Shown in pieces: positions 20,029 to 29,073 of a stretch of DNA of 64,000 nt; position 1 is the stretch's first letter, and each line of letters begins with the position of its first letter. The position numbers and the translations under genes were made by a program. The notes under the pieces were generated by a model. The model did no database searches. It saw only the letters and a list, made by a program, of their open reading frames with translations, and was not told the DNA's origin. The stretch is from an uncultured Nitrospirales bacterium (GTDB lineage Bacteria > Nitrospirota > Nitrospiria > Nitrospirales > UBA8639), in the NCBI GenBank assembly GCA_958295805.1, contig OY282373.1, positions 1,769,001 to 1,833,000 on the forward strand. The letters run 5' to 3'.

Positions 20029-20049
20029 CAACACCTTGCTAAGGTGTTG
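20029..20049 (+). promoter_or_regulatory. Hairpin just ahead of the transposase start
   Basis: A perfect 9-bp stem (CAACACCTT / AAGGTGTTG) with a 3-nt loop overlaps the inner part of the left inverted repeat and ends 2 bp before the transposase ATG. In mRNA it would sequester the translation start, which could limit transposase made from read-through transcripts. That effect is an inference. Confidence 0.5.
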
Positions 20050-20051
20050 TC

Positions 20052-20888
20052 ATGGGAACCCACTATCACCACCTCACCCTGGAAGACCGATGTGACCTGG
20101 CCCGCCTACACGCCGCCGGGCTCTCGCTCCAGCACATCGCGGCAGCTCTGGATCGCCCGCCATCAACCGTGGCTCGCGAGATGAAGCGCAATCGCTCCCG
20201 CACCCAGGGCTACCAGCCCCGCTCTGCCGAGCAGCAGGCCCGCGCCCGCCGCTGGCGCGGAGCCAAGCTGGCCCGCGATGCCCCCCTCCGCACCACGGGA
20301 CTTACCCACCTCCAACAGGGCTGGACCCCCGAGCAAGTCGCGGGCCGCCTCGCCCGCGATGCCGGGCAGCCCGTCCTCTCCCACGAAACCATCTCTCGCT
20401 TCCTCTACGCTCAGATCGCCCGAACGAAAACCTATGCCTGGCGCCACTCTCTGCCCCGAGCCAAAGCCACCCGCGGCCGCCGGCGCACACGTCGCAGCCC
20501 CGCCGCGTTGCTCGCCCACCGCCGCCCCCTCGTTGAGCGCCCCGCCGCCGCGGCCGACCGCCAGACCCCGGGCCACGGGGAAGCCGATCTGATGCTCTTC
20601 CGTACCTACGGCCAAGCCGTCCTCACTCTCCACGAACGCACCTCCCGCCTTCTCCTCGCCGTGCGCCCCCCAGGCAAAGCCGCCGCCCCCATCGCCCACG
20701 CCCTCACCCACCTCCTCACCCCGATGCCTCCTCACGGCCGCCAAACCGTCACCTTCGACAATGGGACGGAGTTCGCCTCTCATCACCACCTCCATGCCCT
20801 CGGCATCGAGACCTTCTTCTGCGACCCCCACGCCCCCTGGCAGAAAGGCGGCGTCGAGAACGCCATCGGCCGCCTGCGCCGCACCTAG
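20052..20888 (+). pseudogene. IS30-family transposase with in-frame amber codon
   Basis: The protein has an N-terminal helix-turn-helix (LTLEDRCDLARLHAAGLSLQ), the linker typical of IS30, and the DDE integrase domain with Asp in HGEADLML, Asp in TFDNGTEFA and Glu in GGVENAIGRLR. A TAG at 20886-20888 stops it. The same frame continues with family-typical sequence (YNHTPRKCLGYATPAEIF) up to the right inverted repeat. About 50 residues are therefore lost unless the stop is suppressed, and the element is probably immobile on its own. Confidence 0.85.
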
Positions 20889-21171
20889 CCCCGTAAAACC
20901 GACTTGGCGACCCTGTCCGACCAGCGGGTTCATCACCTGGTTCACGCTTACAACCACACCCCGCGGAAGTGCCTCGGGTATGCCACACCCGCGGAGATTT
21001 TTATCCACCAAGTGTTGCACTTGAAATGTGAATCCACACCCTCCCCATGCCCACCTCTATTGGAAGATGGGCGCGTGCCGTTCATTGACAACCTCAACTG
21101 AAAATTGATAGATAACCACGCATTAACGGCCTGTTATCCAGTCTATCTAGTCTAGTAAGGGAGGACCTCGC

Positions 21172-21879
21172 ATGGCTGAAGAAGCAGCACCAGCCAAACG
21201 TCAGTTCGTCAATTTCTGCTTTTTGAAAGTGGATCCTGCTTGGCGCCGGCTCCCTCAGGAGGAGCGACAAGCCGGTAAGCAAGAGTTTATCCGAGCCATT
21301 GAAGAATTCAGCGGTAAAGTCATTCTGGTGCCCTACACCACGGTCGGTATTCGCGGCGACTGTGATTTTGTGCTCTGGCGCATCACCTACGAACTCGAAC
21401 TTTTCCAGGAACAAATGACCAAGGCTCTCGCCACCGGCCTTGGGCAGTACCTGACCACTCCCTATTCCTATCTCTCCATGACGAAACGATCGGTGTACGT
21501 GGACCACCACGTGCATGAAGGTCAGGAGAGCCGCCGCTTGAAGATTACTCCCGGACGGAGCAAATACATTTTCATCTATCCCTTTGAAAAAACCCGTGAA
21601 TGGTACCTGCTGACCAAGGCCGCACGACAAGGAATGATGGATGAGCACATTGAAATCGGACACAAATACCCGTCGGTCAAACTCAACACGACCTATTCCT
21701 TCGGATTGGATGACCAGGAATTCGTCGTGGCGTTTGAAACGGACCATCCTGAAGATTTCCTTGATCTGGTCATGCACCTCCGTCAGGCCGAGGGAAGCCG
21801 CTATACCAAGCGGGACGTCCCGATTTTCACCTGCGTGATGAAGAGCCTCAAAGAAACACTCGATACCCTCGGCGGGTAA
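21172..21879 (+). CDS. Chlorite dismutase / HemQ-family haem protein
   Basis: The 235-residue protein shows the Cld-superfamily pattern in its C-terminal half: YIFIYPFEKTREWYLL, then MDEHIEIGHKYPSVKLNT with the likely haem-ligand His, then SFGLDDQEFVVAFETD. The superfamily includes chlorite dismutases, coproheme decarboxylase (HemQ) and proteins of unknown role. The motifs here are closer to the HemQ-like pattern than to true Cld, but I cannot decide from sequence alone. The start has a good RBS (AGGGAGGA about 7 nt upstream). It is transcribed alone, 140 bp behind the IS30 end. Confidence 0.8.
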   Translation: MAEEAAPAKRQFVNFCFLKVDPAWRRLPQEERQAGKQEFIRAIEEFSGKVILVPYTTVGIRGDCDFVLWRITYELELFQEQMTKALATGLGQYLTTPYSYLSMTKRSVYVDHHVHEGQESRRLKITPGRSKYIFIYPFEKTREWYLLTKAARQGMMDEHIEIGHKYPSVKLNTTYSFGLDDQEFVVAFETDHPEDFLDLVMHLRQAEGSRYTKRDVPIFTCVMKSLKETLDTLGG

Positions 21880-22014
21880 TCAGGGACGACCTTCCGTCCA
21901 ACGTCGTTTTCTTCCATTCGATTCGCCGGCCGCTTCTCACCGTTTCGCACGCGGCTGACTTCCGCCTTGCAGAAGTTGCTCAGACCTCGTTGTCTCGCTT
22001 ATCGTGAACGAGCC

Positions 22015-22698
22015 ATGAGCGAAACGGATTTTTCCCACCCGTCCCAGTCTTCACCATCCATCAAAGGCGCAATCCTCTCTTCCCTTGTCCCGGGGCTTGG
22101 GCAATTGGTTCGCGGGTATCCCATACACGCGGTCCGGGTCCTCGGGCTGGGCGGATGCCTGGGAATCATCACTTGGGGCCTTACCTGGATTGGTGGAGCT
22201 GGAGCCGGGTTCTTTTTCGGTCTGCTGCTCATTCCGCCGTGGTGGTGCCTTCAGGCCTATGAAGCCTTTTTCCCCGTCCCGCCGGGTCAAATGGAAACCC
22301 TGAAAATCGCGTGGCAACAAGCACACGATATTCGTTATCTCGGCGGGTTATTTCTCTTCACGGCGTTGACGGACCTGTTCATCATTCTGGCCAATCCCGA
22401 CTATAACCTCACCGTCTTCTGCACCAAACCCGAGGGCGTGCCGGGCTTCTTGGCCAAGGCACAATCCCCGACCCTTCACCTTGCCATTGGTTATGGGTTT
22501 CTCAGGCTTCGCCCCTGGGCACTGTTCGTCTACATGGCCTATGCCGGATTCGGATTATTGAACGCGTCGGCCAATTTTGCCTGCTTCGGGTACGGCCGCA
22601 TTCGGACCGTGTTCTTTCTCTCCCTCGTTGCCTTTACCATATACGTATTTTGGCGGAGATCCTGTTTTCAACCCGCTGCTCCGGCCTTAGCGAGATGA
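22015..22698 (+). CDS. Multi-spanning membrane protein of unknown function
   Basis: The 227-residue protein has five or six hydrophobic segments. The beginning (GAILSSLVPGLGQLVRGYP) is like the entry helix of small TM2-type membrane proteins, with the Pro-Gly-Leu-Gly-Gln pattern. The middle has NPDYNLTVFCTKPEGVPGF between membrane segments. The Met at 22015 was chosen over the one 48 bp upstream because the preceding residues are not family-like. No enzyme motif is visible. Confidence 0.7.
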   Translation: MSETDFSHPSQSSPSIKGAILSSLVPGLGQLVRGYPIHAVRVLGLGGCLGIITWGLTWIGGAGAGFFFGLLLIPPWWCLQAYEAFFPVPPGQMETLKIAWQQAHDIRYLGGLFLFTALTDLFIILANPDYNLTVFCTKPEGVPGFLAKAQSPTLHLAIGYGFLRLRPWALFVYMAYAGFGLLNASANFACFGYGRIRTVFFLSLVAFTIYVFWRRSCFQPAAPALAR

Positions 22699-22725
22699 GC
22701 CGGTCTGTCTGAGAGTTGCCTTCTT

Positions 22726-22755
22726 TTGACAGCGTTTATCAGGGTATGGTATCCC
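22726..22755 (+). promoter_or_regulatory. Possible sigma70-type promoter
   Basis: TTGACA at 22726-22731 is followed after 18 bp by TATCCC. Its position would start transcription shortly before the ATG at 22782. The -35 box is perfect but the -10 box is weak. Confidence 0.35.
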
Positions 22756-22781
22756 CACAACCACGGATTGTTGGACGGACG

Positions 22782-23009
22782 ATGGAAGAAAGCGGCAATC
22801 AAGACAACGATATCCTCTTCGTGTATCGCCATCCCGACGGTGCCGTGACCCTGTATTCGGATGAAGAGTGGGCCATCGAACGGGGGATCAAACTGGAAGA
22901 CCTTCACGTGGTCGAAATTCCTCGCCGACTGTACGCCGAAGGAACGATTCAGGAAGTACGCGAGTACGTTGCCCAATATTTGGAAGCAAAACACGAACGT
23001 TCCTCTTAA
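22782..23009 (+). CDS. Small conserved-looking protein of unknown function
   Basis: The protein has about 75 residues and is acidic (DILFVYRHPDGAVTLYSDEE, then VVEIPRRLYAEGTIQEVREY). It has no signal peptide or membrane segment. The Met at 22782 is preferred because a promoter-like sequence lies just before it and GGACGG precedes it by 5 nt; in-frame Met codons at 22716 and 22746 are alternatives. It ends 15 bp before the next gene, with which it probably forms an operon. Confidence 0.5.
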   Translation: MEESGNQDNDILFVYRHPDGAVTLYSDEEWAIERGIKLEDLHVVEIPRRLYAEGTIQEVREYVAQYLEAKHERSS

Positions 23010-23024
23010 CGCATTGGAGGAGTT

Positions 23025-24215
23025 ATGACCACGGCCACGACGCAGTCGCCTCTTACGTTGGAACTCATTGAATCGGTGATTGAGTCCCTCCCCCTTCAAA
23101 GCCGGATTATGACGCGGCTGCTTCTCCTTCAGTACCTTGAAGTGTCTCAAGAGGACGTTCAATACATTGTCGAAGATCAGCCGGACTCTCGCTTTCTGGC
23201 CGGCGGGCAACCCGAAAAAAAAGGGTCCGTCGTGGCCGCGGCAAGAGAGGTCACGCAACGCATTGACCAATACAGCCGATTGTTTCGTCAAAAACGTGAA
23301 CGCCCGTGGCTCCAGGTCGAATGCCTGAACAAGCAACTGGCGTTGACTGATCTGACCATTCGCGCGGCTGAAGGGCTGCTCACTTCCAAATTTCAGGTTG
23401 ACCCGTCGATTTTGAAGGAACGCAAACAATCCGCCCTTTCCGCTCTACCAAAACCGGAAATCCGACGGTTGACTCGCGCGTTAGAACAAGAAGAAATCTC
23501 CGAAGACGACTGTCACAAAGAACGCCTGTTGATTGACTATCAGACCCTGCTGCGTCGCAGGGAAAAACAACGGCGACGGCTCACCAACGCCGAGCGAGAG
23601 TATGAATATTCCGGCCATTCTCCGTTGCAGGACCACGAAGTCGCCCATATTTGGGGAATCCCGCTGGGCAGCCTGTCGGCGAGAAAAGTCAAGGCCGTCA
23701 CCCAATATCTCACGGCTCTTCAAGCCAGACTCGATCAAGAGCACGCATCGCCTGCTCCCAACCAGGAACGTCCGGATCTCTGGAAAGAAACCATCAGCGT
23801 TCTTGCGAAAAAACCCTGTCAGCGTTCGATTGTCGGGTTTATCCCCGGCATTGAGCGAACGGAAGAGGCGTTGGTTGAAAAGCTCCAAGCCTATGCAGAC
23901 GGTTCTCTGCCGGAAGAAGCGGAGTCAAGCTTCTGGCAATTGATCACGCGCGTCCACGACAGTGAGCATAGCGGTCCCTGGGAAAACCACGCTCGCGCCA
24001 TCTTTGCGCTCCAACGGTTGTTTGCCATTCAATCCGACTCCGAACCCACGCTCGATGAACTTGAAGAAGAACTGCTCAAAGCCACAAAACCCAAGTCCAA
24101 AGACGATGCCCTGCCCACACAACAACCTGACGAACAACCCCTTGAACTCAGCGAACAAGCCCTGGGCGTCCTGAACGCCTTCGCCGGCGAAATTGACGAC
24201 AAACGCACGCACTAG
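23025..24215 (+). CDS. Unknown 396-residue cytoplasmic protein
   Basis: The start has GGAGGAG 7 nt upstream. The protein is charged and mostly helical, with a stretch rich in Arg and Glu around residues 155-195 (RRREKQRRRLTNAEREYEY) that may form a coiled coil. Its tail is acidic and Gln/Pro-rich. I see no signal peptide, membrane segment or enzyme motif and do not recognise the family. It is the last gene before the defence island. Confidence 0.6.
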   Translation: MTTATTQSPLTLELIESVIESLPLQSRIMTRLLLLQYLEVSQEDVQYIVEDQPDSRFLAGGQPEKKGSVVAAAREVTQRIDQYSRLFRQKRERPWLQVECLNKQLALTDLTIRAAEGLLTSKFQVDPSILKERKQSALSALPKPEIRRLTRALEQEEISEDDCHKERLLIDYQTLLRRREKQRRRLTNAEREYEYSGHSPLQDHEVAHIWGIPLGSLSARKVKAVTQYLTALQARLDQEHASPAPNQERPDLWKETISVLAKKPCQRSIVGFIPGIERTEEALVEKLQAYADGSLPEEAESSFWQLITRVHDSEHSGPWENHARAIFALQRLFAIQSDSEPTLDELEEELLKATKPKSKDDALPTQQPDEQPLELSEQALGVLNAFAGEIDDKRTH

Positions 24216-24223
24216 GCAGTGTT

Positions 24224-24298
24224 CAGTGGCCGGTGGCCAGTGGCTGGAAGACGGGTCACGGGCCGCCAGCCACTGACCACAGGCACGGGGCACCAGCC
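24224..24298. repeat. Palindromic repeat element P1
   Basis: The element is built from the words GTGGCCAGTGGCTGG on the left and CCAGCCACTGACCAC on the right, which can pair into a long hairpin. It ends directly at the start codon of the restriction gene. Related elements lie inside the methyltransferase gene at 30262 and 32189. Confidence 0.8.
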
Positions 24299-27200
24299 AT
24301 GCGGTTCTTTGAGCAACCGATCCTGAACTCGCCCTACAAGTACCCGTCGCAGCACTGGGAACTGGATGAGCACGGACAGCCTACAAACCTGAGCATTCCG
24401 GAACGGCGCTCCGTCGCGTTCATCACGCCCATCCCCCAGCCGAAAAAACACAGGCAGACCCAACGCGAAATCGTTTTCGACCAGGCTTCACGAGAGATCG
24501 AGACGGAAAGTCAGCAATATAATCTGGCGCACGTCGTCAACGATCTTCGGCGCCGCGTCGATTCCTGGCGACAGTTGCCGAATCCGAACCAATGGCGCGT
24601 CACGCCGGAGACCGCCAGGCTCTTACAGCATTGGCGGCATCACCATTTCAGCAATATCAAGCCTTTCTTCTGTCAAGTCGAAGCCGTCGAGACGGTCATC
24701 TGGTTGATTGAGGTCGCACCGAAGCTCGGCAGAGAGGGGCGACGATTTCTCGATCATCTCGATGCGGCCAATGAGCAGGCCAATCCCGGCCTCAACCGAC
24801 TGGCGCTGAAACTCGCGACCGGCGCCGGCAAGACCACCGTCATGGCCATGCTCATCGCGTGGCAGACGATCAACGCCGTGCGCAGCCAAGGCAGTCAGAA
24901 GTTTACACGCGGCTTTCTGATCGTCACCCCGGGACTGACGATCCGTGATCGGCTGCGGGTACTGAAACCAAATGACCCGGACAGCTACTACGCGAGCCGC
25001 GAACTCGTGCCTGGCGACATGCTCGGCGACCTGGACTGCGCAAAGATCATCATCACCAATTACCACGCCTTCATGAGGCGGGAAACGTTGGATATTTCGA
25101 AAGGAGGCCGTTCGCTCCTCCAGGGACGAGGCCCGGAAATACAGACGTTGGAGAGCGAAGGACAAATGCTCCAACGGGTCATGCCCGAGTTGATGGGCAT
25201 GAAAAACGTCATGGCACTCAACGACGAAGCCCACCACTGTTACCGTGAGAAGCCACCCGACGAGGACGAGGAAGCCGATCTGAAGGGTGAGGCTCGCAAG
25301 GAAGCGGAGAAGAATAAAGAAGCCGCTCGGGTGTGGATTTCCGGCCTCGAAACCGTCCACCGCAAGCTCGGCCTGAACCGCGTCATCGACCTCTCGGCCA
25401 CGCCCTTCTTCTTGCGCGGATCAGGTTACGCAGAGGGCACGCTGTTCCCTTGGACCATGAACGATTTCTCGCTCATGGACGCCATTGAGTGCGGCATCGT
25501 CAAACTGCCCCGCGTCCCCGTTGCCGACAACATACCCAACGCCGAGATGCCCAGGTTTCGGAATCTCTGGGAACACTTCGGCAAGAAGATGCCCAAGAAA
25601 GGCGCAAAAAAGACTTCCGGCCTTGACCCGCTCAGCATTCCCGTCGAACTTCAAACTGCGCTCGAAGCCCTGTACGGGCACTACGCGAAGACCTTCGAAC
25701 TGTGGCAGCAGGCCGGCATCGAAGTCCCGCCCTGCTTCATCGTCGTCTGTAACAACACTTCGACTTCCAAACTGGTGTACGACTATATTTCCGGCTTCTA
25801 CCGCCAGAAAGATGACGGTTCTACGGTACTGGAAAACGGTCGCCTGGAATTATTTCGGAACTTCGACGAGCACGGGAACTCTCTTGCCCGTCCCCACACG
25901 CTGCTGATCGACAGCGAGCAACTCGAATCCGGCGAGACCCTTGACCAGAACTTCCGCACCGCGGCCGCCGATGAGATCGAGCGTTTCCGACGGGAAATCA
26001 TTCAACGAACGGGTGACCGCCGACAAGCCGAGAACCTTTCCGACCAGGATTTATTACGCGAAGTCATGAATACCGTCGGCAAGGTGGGACGACTTGGCGA
26101 ATCAACCCGTTGCGTCGTTTCCGTTTCGATGCTGACCGAGGGCTGGGACGCCAACACCGTCACGCACGTGCTCGGGGTACGAGCCTTTGGCACGCAGCTT
26201 CTGTGCGAACAGGTCGTCGGCCGGGCACTGCGCCGGCAATCCTACGACCTGAACGAAAACGGCCTGTTCGACGTCGACTACGCCGACGTGCTCGGCGTCC
26301 CGTTCGACTTCGCAGCCGAGCCGGTCGTCGTCCCGCCGAAGCCACCGCGAGAAACCGTGCAGGTCAAGGCAATCTCCCCTGATCGCGACACCTGCGAGAT
26401 CCGTTTTCCGCGCGTGGCGGGCTACCGCGTCGAACTCCCGGAAGAACGCCTCTCAGCCACGTTCAACAACGACTCCACGCTCACGCTCACGCCCGACCTC
26501 GTGGGACCGTCCGTCACGCACAATCAGGGGATCATCGGCGAAGGAGTCGATCTCAACTTGATACACACCGGCAACCTGCGCCGGTCCACGCTGGTTTTTC
26601 ACCTGACCAAGCGACTGCTGGAGACCAAGTGGCGTGATCCGGGAGAGGAACCGAAACTCTACCTTTTCGGTCAACTCAAACGGATCACGCGCCAATGGCT
26701 GGACCACCACCTCGTATGCAAAGGGAACACCTACCCGGCACAACTCCTGTACCAGGAACTCGCGGACGTGGCCTGCGAACGCATCAGCCGGGGCATCGTG
26801 GAGCAACACAGGGAAGAGCGCCCGATCAAAGCCGTGCTTGACCCCTACAACCCCACCGGCTCAACCGTCCACGTCCACTTCACCACGTCAAAGAGAGCCC
26901 GCTGGCAGACCGACCCCCGCCGCTGCCACGTCAACTGGGTGGTCTATGACAGCGACTGGGAAGCCGAATTCTGTCGCGTCGTCGAATCACACCCCCGCGT
27001 GCGCGCCTACGTCAAGAACCACGGCCTCGGCTTGACCGTGCCCTACCGTTCCGGCTCCACGTCCCGCACCTACCTCCCCGACTTTATCCTGCTGGTGGAC
27101 GACGGACGCGGCGACGACCTTTTGCACCTGATCGTCGAAATCAAGGGTTATCGCGGAGAAGACGCCAAAGACAAAAAAGCCACCATGGACACCTACTGGA

Positions 27201-27358
27201 TACCGGGCGTCAACCGACTGGGCACCTACGGCCGCTGGGCCTTCGCCGAGTTCACCGACGTGTACGAAATGCAAACTGACCTCAAAGCCACACTGGATAC
27301 CGCGTTCAACAACCTGATCGGTAACGTCGTCGTGAAAAAACCTCAAGCCGCAGCCTGA
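24299..27358 (+). CDS. Restriction endonuclease subunit, SF2 helicase plus PD-(D/E)xK nuclease (BPTD_3080 / type III Res-like)
   Basis: The protein has 1019 residues from the ATG at 24299. That start was chosen because the upstream in-frame residues are only the translated repeat P1. The N-terminal half is a superfamily-2 ATPase: Walker A LATGAGKTTVMAML, DEAH box LNDEAHHCY, motif III LSATPFF and motif VI CEQVVGRALRR. Near the C-terminus YLPDFILL (about residue 927) and LIVEIKGYRGED (about 947) give the PD...ExK nuclease signature. Such enzymes translocate along and cut unmodified DNA. Its methyltransferase partner is at 29993, with four or five small genes inserted between the two. Confidence 0.85.
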   Translation: MRFFEQPILNSPYKYPSQHWELDEHGQPTNLSIPERRSVAFITPIPQPKKHRQTQREIVFDQASREIETESQQYNLAHVVNDLRRRVDSWRQLPNPNQWRVTPETARLLQHWRHHHFSNIKPFFCQVEAVETVIWLIEVAPKLGREGRRFLDHLDAANEQANPGLNRLALKLATGAGKTTVMAMLIAWQTINAVRSQGSQKFTRGFLIVTPGLTIRDRLRVLKPNDPDSYYASRELVPGDMLGDLDCAKIIITNYHAFMRRETLDISKGGRSLLQGRGPEIQTLESEGQMLQRVMPELMGMKNVMALNDEAHHCYREKPPDEDEEADLKGEARKEAEKNKEAARVWISGLETVHRKLGLNRVIDLSATPFFLRGSGYAEGTLFPWTMNDFSLMDAIECGIVKLPRVPVADNIPNAEMPRFRNLWEHFGKKMPKKGAKKTSGLDPLSIPVELQTALEALYGHYAKTFELWQQAGIEVPPCFIVVCNNTSTSKLVYDYISGFYRQKDDGSTVLENGRLELFRNFDEHGNSLARPHTLLIDSEQLESGETLDQNFRTAAADEIERFRREIIQRTGDRRQAENLSDQDLLREVMNTVGKVGRLGESTRCVVSVSMLTEGWDANTVTHVLGVRAFGTQLLCEQVVGRALRRQSYDLNENGLFDVDYADVLGVPFDFAAEPVVVPPKPPRETVQVKAISPDRDTCEIRFPRVAGYRVELPEERLSATFNNDSTLTLTPDLVGPSVTHNQGIIGEGVDLNLIHTGNLRRSTLVFHLTKRLLETKWRDPGEEPKLYLFGQLKRITRQWLDHHLVCKGNTYPAQLLYQELADVACERISRGIVEQHREERPIKAVLDPYNPTGSTVHVHFTTSKRARWQTDPRRCHVNWVVYDSDWEAEFCRVVESHPRVRAYVKNHGLGLTVPYRSGSTSRTYLPDFILLVDDGRGDDLLHLIVEIKGYRGEDAKDKKATMDTYWIPGVNRLGTYGRWAFAEFTDVYEMQTDLKATLDTAFNNLIGNVVVKKPQAAA

Positions 27359-27359
27359 A

Positions 27360-27460
27360 AGCGCAAAATCTCTGTTATTCTGAGACTCTGTCATCCTGAA
27401 TATCTATCATCCTGAAGCTCTGTCATTCTGCAACTCTGTCATTCTGAGCGAAGCGAAGAA
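27360..27460. repeat. Degenerate tandem repeat of a CTCTGTCATTCTGA word
   Basis: Directly behind the stop of the restriction gene the word CTCTGTCATTCTGA recurs about five times with a spacing of 15-17 bp and several mismatches. It ends in the longer dispersed motif GTCATTCTGAGCGAAGCGAA. The same motif is seen near 28930, 39155 and, in variant form, 62880. Confidence 0.75.
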
Positions 27461-27567
27461 TCTCAATCTCAAACGGGAGGGTTGTCTAGTTAGGCATAGA
27501 ATTCCCAAAGGAATTATTCGATCATCTTCGCATTTTTGTGTAGGATGGCGTAAACGAAAAACGTTTC
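27437..27567. repeat. Leader repeat L, copy 1
   Basis: This 131-bp sequence recurs at 28929-29059 with few mismatches. It contains the palindrome AATTCC-CAAA-GGAATT (27500-27515) and an AAACG-AAAAA-CGTTT element near its end, directly before a small gene pair. It could hold the promoter and an operator for that pair. Confidence 0.9.
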
Positions 27568-27583
27568 TCCAAGGTAGAAACAG

Positions 27584-28060
27584 ATGAACGTCAAGCTCTA
27601 TAGCAACGAGGAACTTGCCGCATTTCGGTCAATGCCAAAACGGGTAACCAATCCAGGTGCCCGCTGGTCGGACAAACCCAAGTCAAGACCTGCACACCGC
27701 CAGCGCAGTTTCCAGGCATCCGGACAACAAGACGAAAATGCTCGTTTCTCAGTCTATCAACGACAAAATCTCGCTGACGACAGTGATTTTTCCTGCGGAA
27801 TCGCCTATCTTCCACCCGGCGGTCCACCCCTGACGCTGGCACGGTACAACGGACCAAGCCACGAACATGGAGATATCGCGTATCGTTCTCACGTCCATCG
27901 CGCATCGGAAAAGGCCATCTCAGAGGGCAGGAAACCCGAATCAGAAGCGGAAGAGACCGACCGATTCACGACGCTGGAGGGTGCTATGTCCTGTCTTCTA
28001 GACGACTTCAACCTGAGCGGGATCACCGCCCAACCCGATCAACCAAGGCTCTGGCAATGA
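27584..28060 (+). CDS. Unknown 158-residue protein, first gene of a DUF1828 pair
   Basis: The protein begins MNVKLYSNEELAAFRSMPKR and is hydrophilic throughout, with a basic region (residues 17-45) and an acidic middle. No motif is recognised. Its stop overlaps the start of the DUF1828-type gene by 4 bp, so the two are coupled and probably act together. The pair sits between repeats L and T as one module. An antitoxin or accessory role is possible but is not shown by the sequence. Confidence 0.6.
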   Translation: MNVKLYSNEELAAFRSMPKRVTNPGARWSDKPKSRPAHRQRSFQASGQQDENARFSVYQRQNLADDSDFSCGIAYLPPGGPPLTLARYNGPSHEHGDIAYRSHVHRASEKAISEGRKPESEAEETDRFTTLEGAMSCLLDDFNLSGITAQPDQPRLWQ

Positions 28061-28836
28061 CTCTCAACCTCGATGCACTCCAAAACCTCTTATGCGAACG
28101 CCTTTGTGAAGACGTAAGAATCGAACAGCGCCCGGACGGCGCATTGATGCTGCGGACCCACTTCCAGTTCCCAGACGGAGACCGCTATCCGATCCATCTT
28201 TCCGAGTCAGCATCGGGTGGATTTCGATTGTCGGATCATGGCCACACCCTCATGCACGTCAGCTACGAGCATGACATCGACTCGTTCATGGACGGAACCA
28301 GGGGAATGCTCCTCGAACGCATCATGGGCGAGAGCGGGCTTCAATGGGACGGCGGCGCCTTCTGTTTGGACACCGCCCCTGAACGATTGCCGGAGGCCGT
28401 CTTCCAATTCGGACAAGCCTTGACCAGAATCTACGATCTGACGCTTCTTTCCCGTTCGAACGTAGGCTCCACCTTCTACGACGACCTTGCCGACGTTCTC
28501 TCCCGGCTGGTGGACGAGACCAAGATGCAACAAGACTACCAACCCGACGTTCCCAATTCCCAGGCGTATCCGGTAGACTACCGGATCGAGGGCAAGGACG
28601 ACGTGCCGTTGTTCCTGTATGGGATACCAAACCGTGACAAAGCGCGGTTGACGACGATCATGCTGTCTTACTTCCATCGGAATGCGCTCAGCTTCGAGTC
28701 GATCCTCGTGTTCGAAAATCAGGCTGAAATTCCCAGAATGGATCTCGCCAGGCTCTCGGACGTCGGTGGTGACATGATCTCGTCGCTGGAGTCGCACGAA
28801 GACTTCAATCGCAAACTTCTTCGGCGCGTCGCATAA
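28057..28836 (+). CDS. DUF1828/DUF1829-type protein
   Basis: The 259-residue protein has the DUF1828 pattern in its N-terminal 90 residues: PIHLSESASGGFRLSDHGHT, the conserved SDxG step followed by a short helical part. The C-terminal half (LFLYGIPNRDKARLTTIMLS) fits DUF1829. These domains occur in mobile gene modules of unknown biochemical role, sometimes described as toxin-antitoxin-like. It is the second gene of a coupled pair, closed by repeat T. The family assignment is from memory of the pattern. Confidence 0.65.
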   Translation: MTLNLDALQNLLCERLCEDVRIEQRPDGALMLRTHFQFPDGDRYPIHLSESASGGFRLSDHGHTLMHVSYEHDIDSFMDGTRGMLLERIMGESGLQWDGGAFCLDTAPERLPEAVFQFGQALTRIYDLTLLSRSNVGSTFYDDLADVLSRLVDETKMQQDYQPDVPNSQAYPVDYRIEGKDDVPLFLYGIPNRDKARLTTIMLSYFHRNALSFESILVFENQAEIPRMDLARLSDVGGDMISSLESHEDFNRKLLRRVA

Positions 28837-28842
28837 CAATCA

Positions 28843-28887
28843 GGAGCATTCAGATTCCCCTCATGGCTCGAAGCCCCAAGCAGCGCA
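28843..28887. repeat. Trailer repeat T, copy 1
   Basis: These 45 bp match 29560-29604 at 42 positions. They contain the start of a small frame (MARSPKQRTA) that parallels the upstream part of the nucleotidyltransferase ORF after copy 2 (MTRNPKQRMA). T therefore looks like a leftover 5' end of that gene. Confidence 0.9.
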
Positions 28888-28928
28888 CAGCGACCGCCGC
28901 ATTCTAAGACTCTATCATGCTGAGATTC

Positions 28929-29059
28929 TGTCATTCTGAGCGAAGCGAAGAATCTCAATCACAAACGGGCGGGTTGTCTAGTTAGGCATAGAATTCCCAA
29001 AGGAATTATTCGATCATATTCACATTTTTGTGTAGGATGGCATAAATGAAAAACGTTTC
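28929..29059. repeat. Leader repeat L, copy 2
   Basis: This is the second copy of L (offset 1492), including the AATTCC-CAAA-GGAATT palindrome at 28992-29007. It stands before the DUF4258-like/DUF2283 pair. Confidence 0.9.
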
Positions 29060-29073
29060 CGGCGCGGATACGG

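Larger units (their letters stand above)
20013..21033 (+). mobile_element. IS30-family insertion sequence
   Basis: A transposase gene is framed by imperfect inverted repeats of about 25 bp. The left end starts ATTCACAAACGAAGTGCAAC, and the right end read inward starts ATTCACATTTCAAGTGCAAC. The element is about 1.02 kb, normal for IS30. I could not identify a clear target duplication. It sits exactly at the border between the decaying glycan island and the Cld-family gene. Confidence 0.85.

Noticed and set aside
20163-21020. 285-residue open frame antisense to the IS30 transposase
   Set aside because: It is a GC-driven shadow, low in complexity (Gly/Ala/Arg) and with no recognisable motif; the sense strand encodes clear IS30 motifs.
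21001-21101. Separate small gene at the right end of the IS element
   Set aside because: It is the same frame as the transposase after its amber codon, with family-typical sequence.
24623-25360. 245-residue minus-strand frame in the restriction gene
   Set aside because: The sense strand carries all helicase motifs at this place, and no RBS or family pattern supports the antisense frame.
27360-27480. CRISPR-like array behind the restriction gene
   Set aside because: The period is only 15-17 bp, the copies are degenerate and there are no distinct spacers or cas genes.
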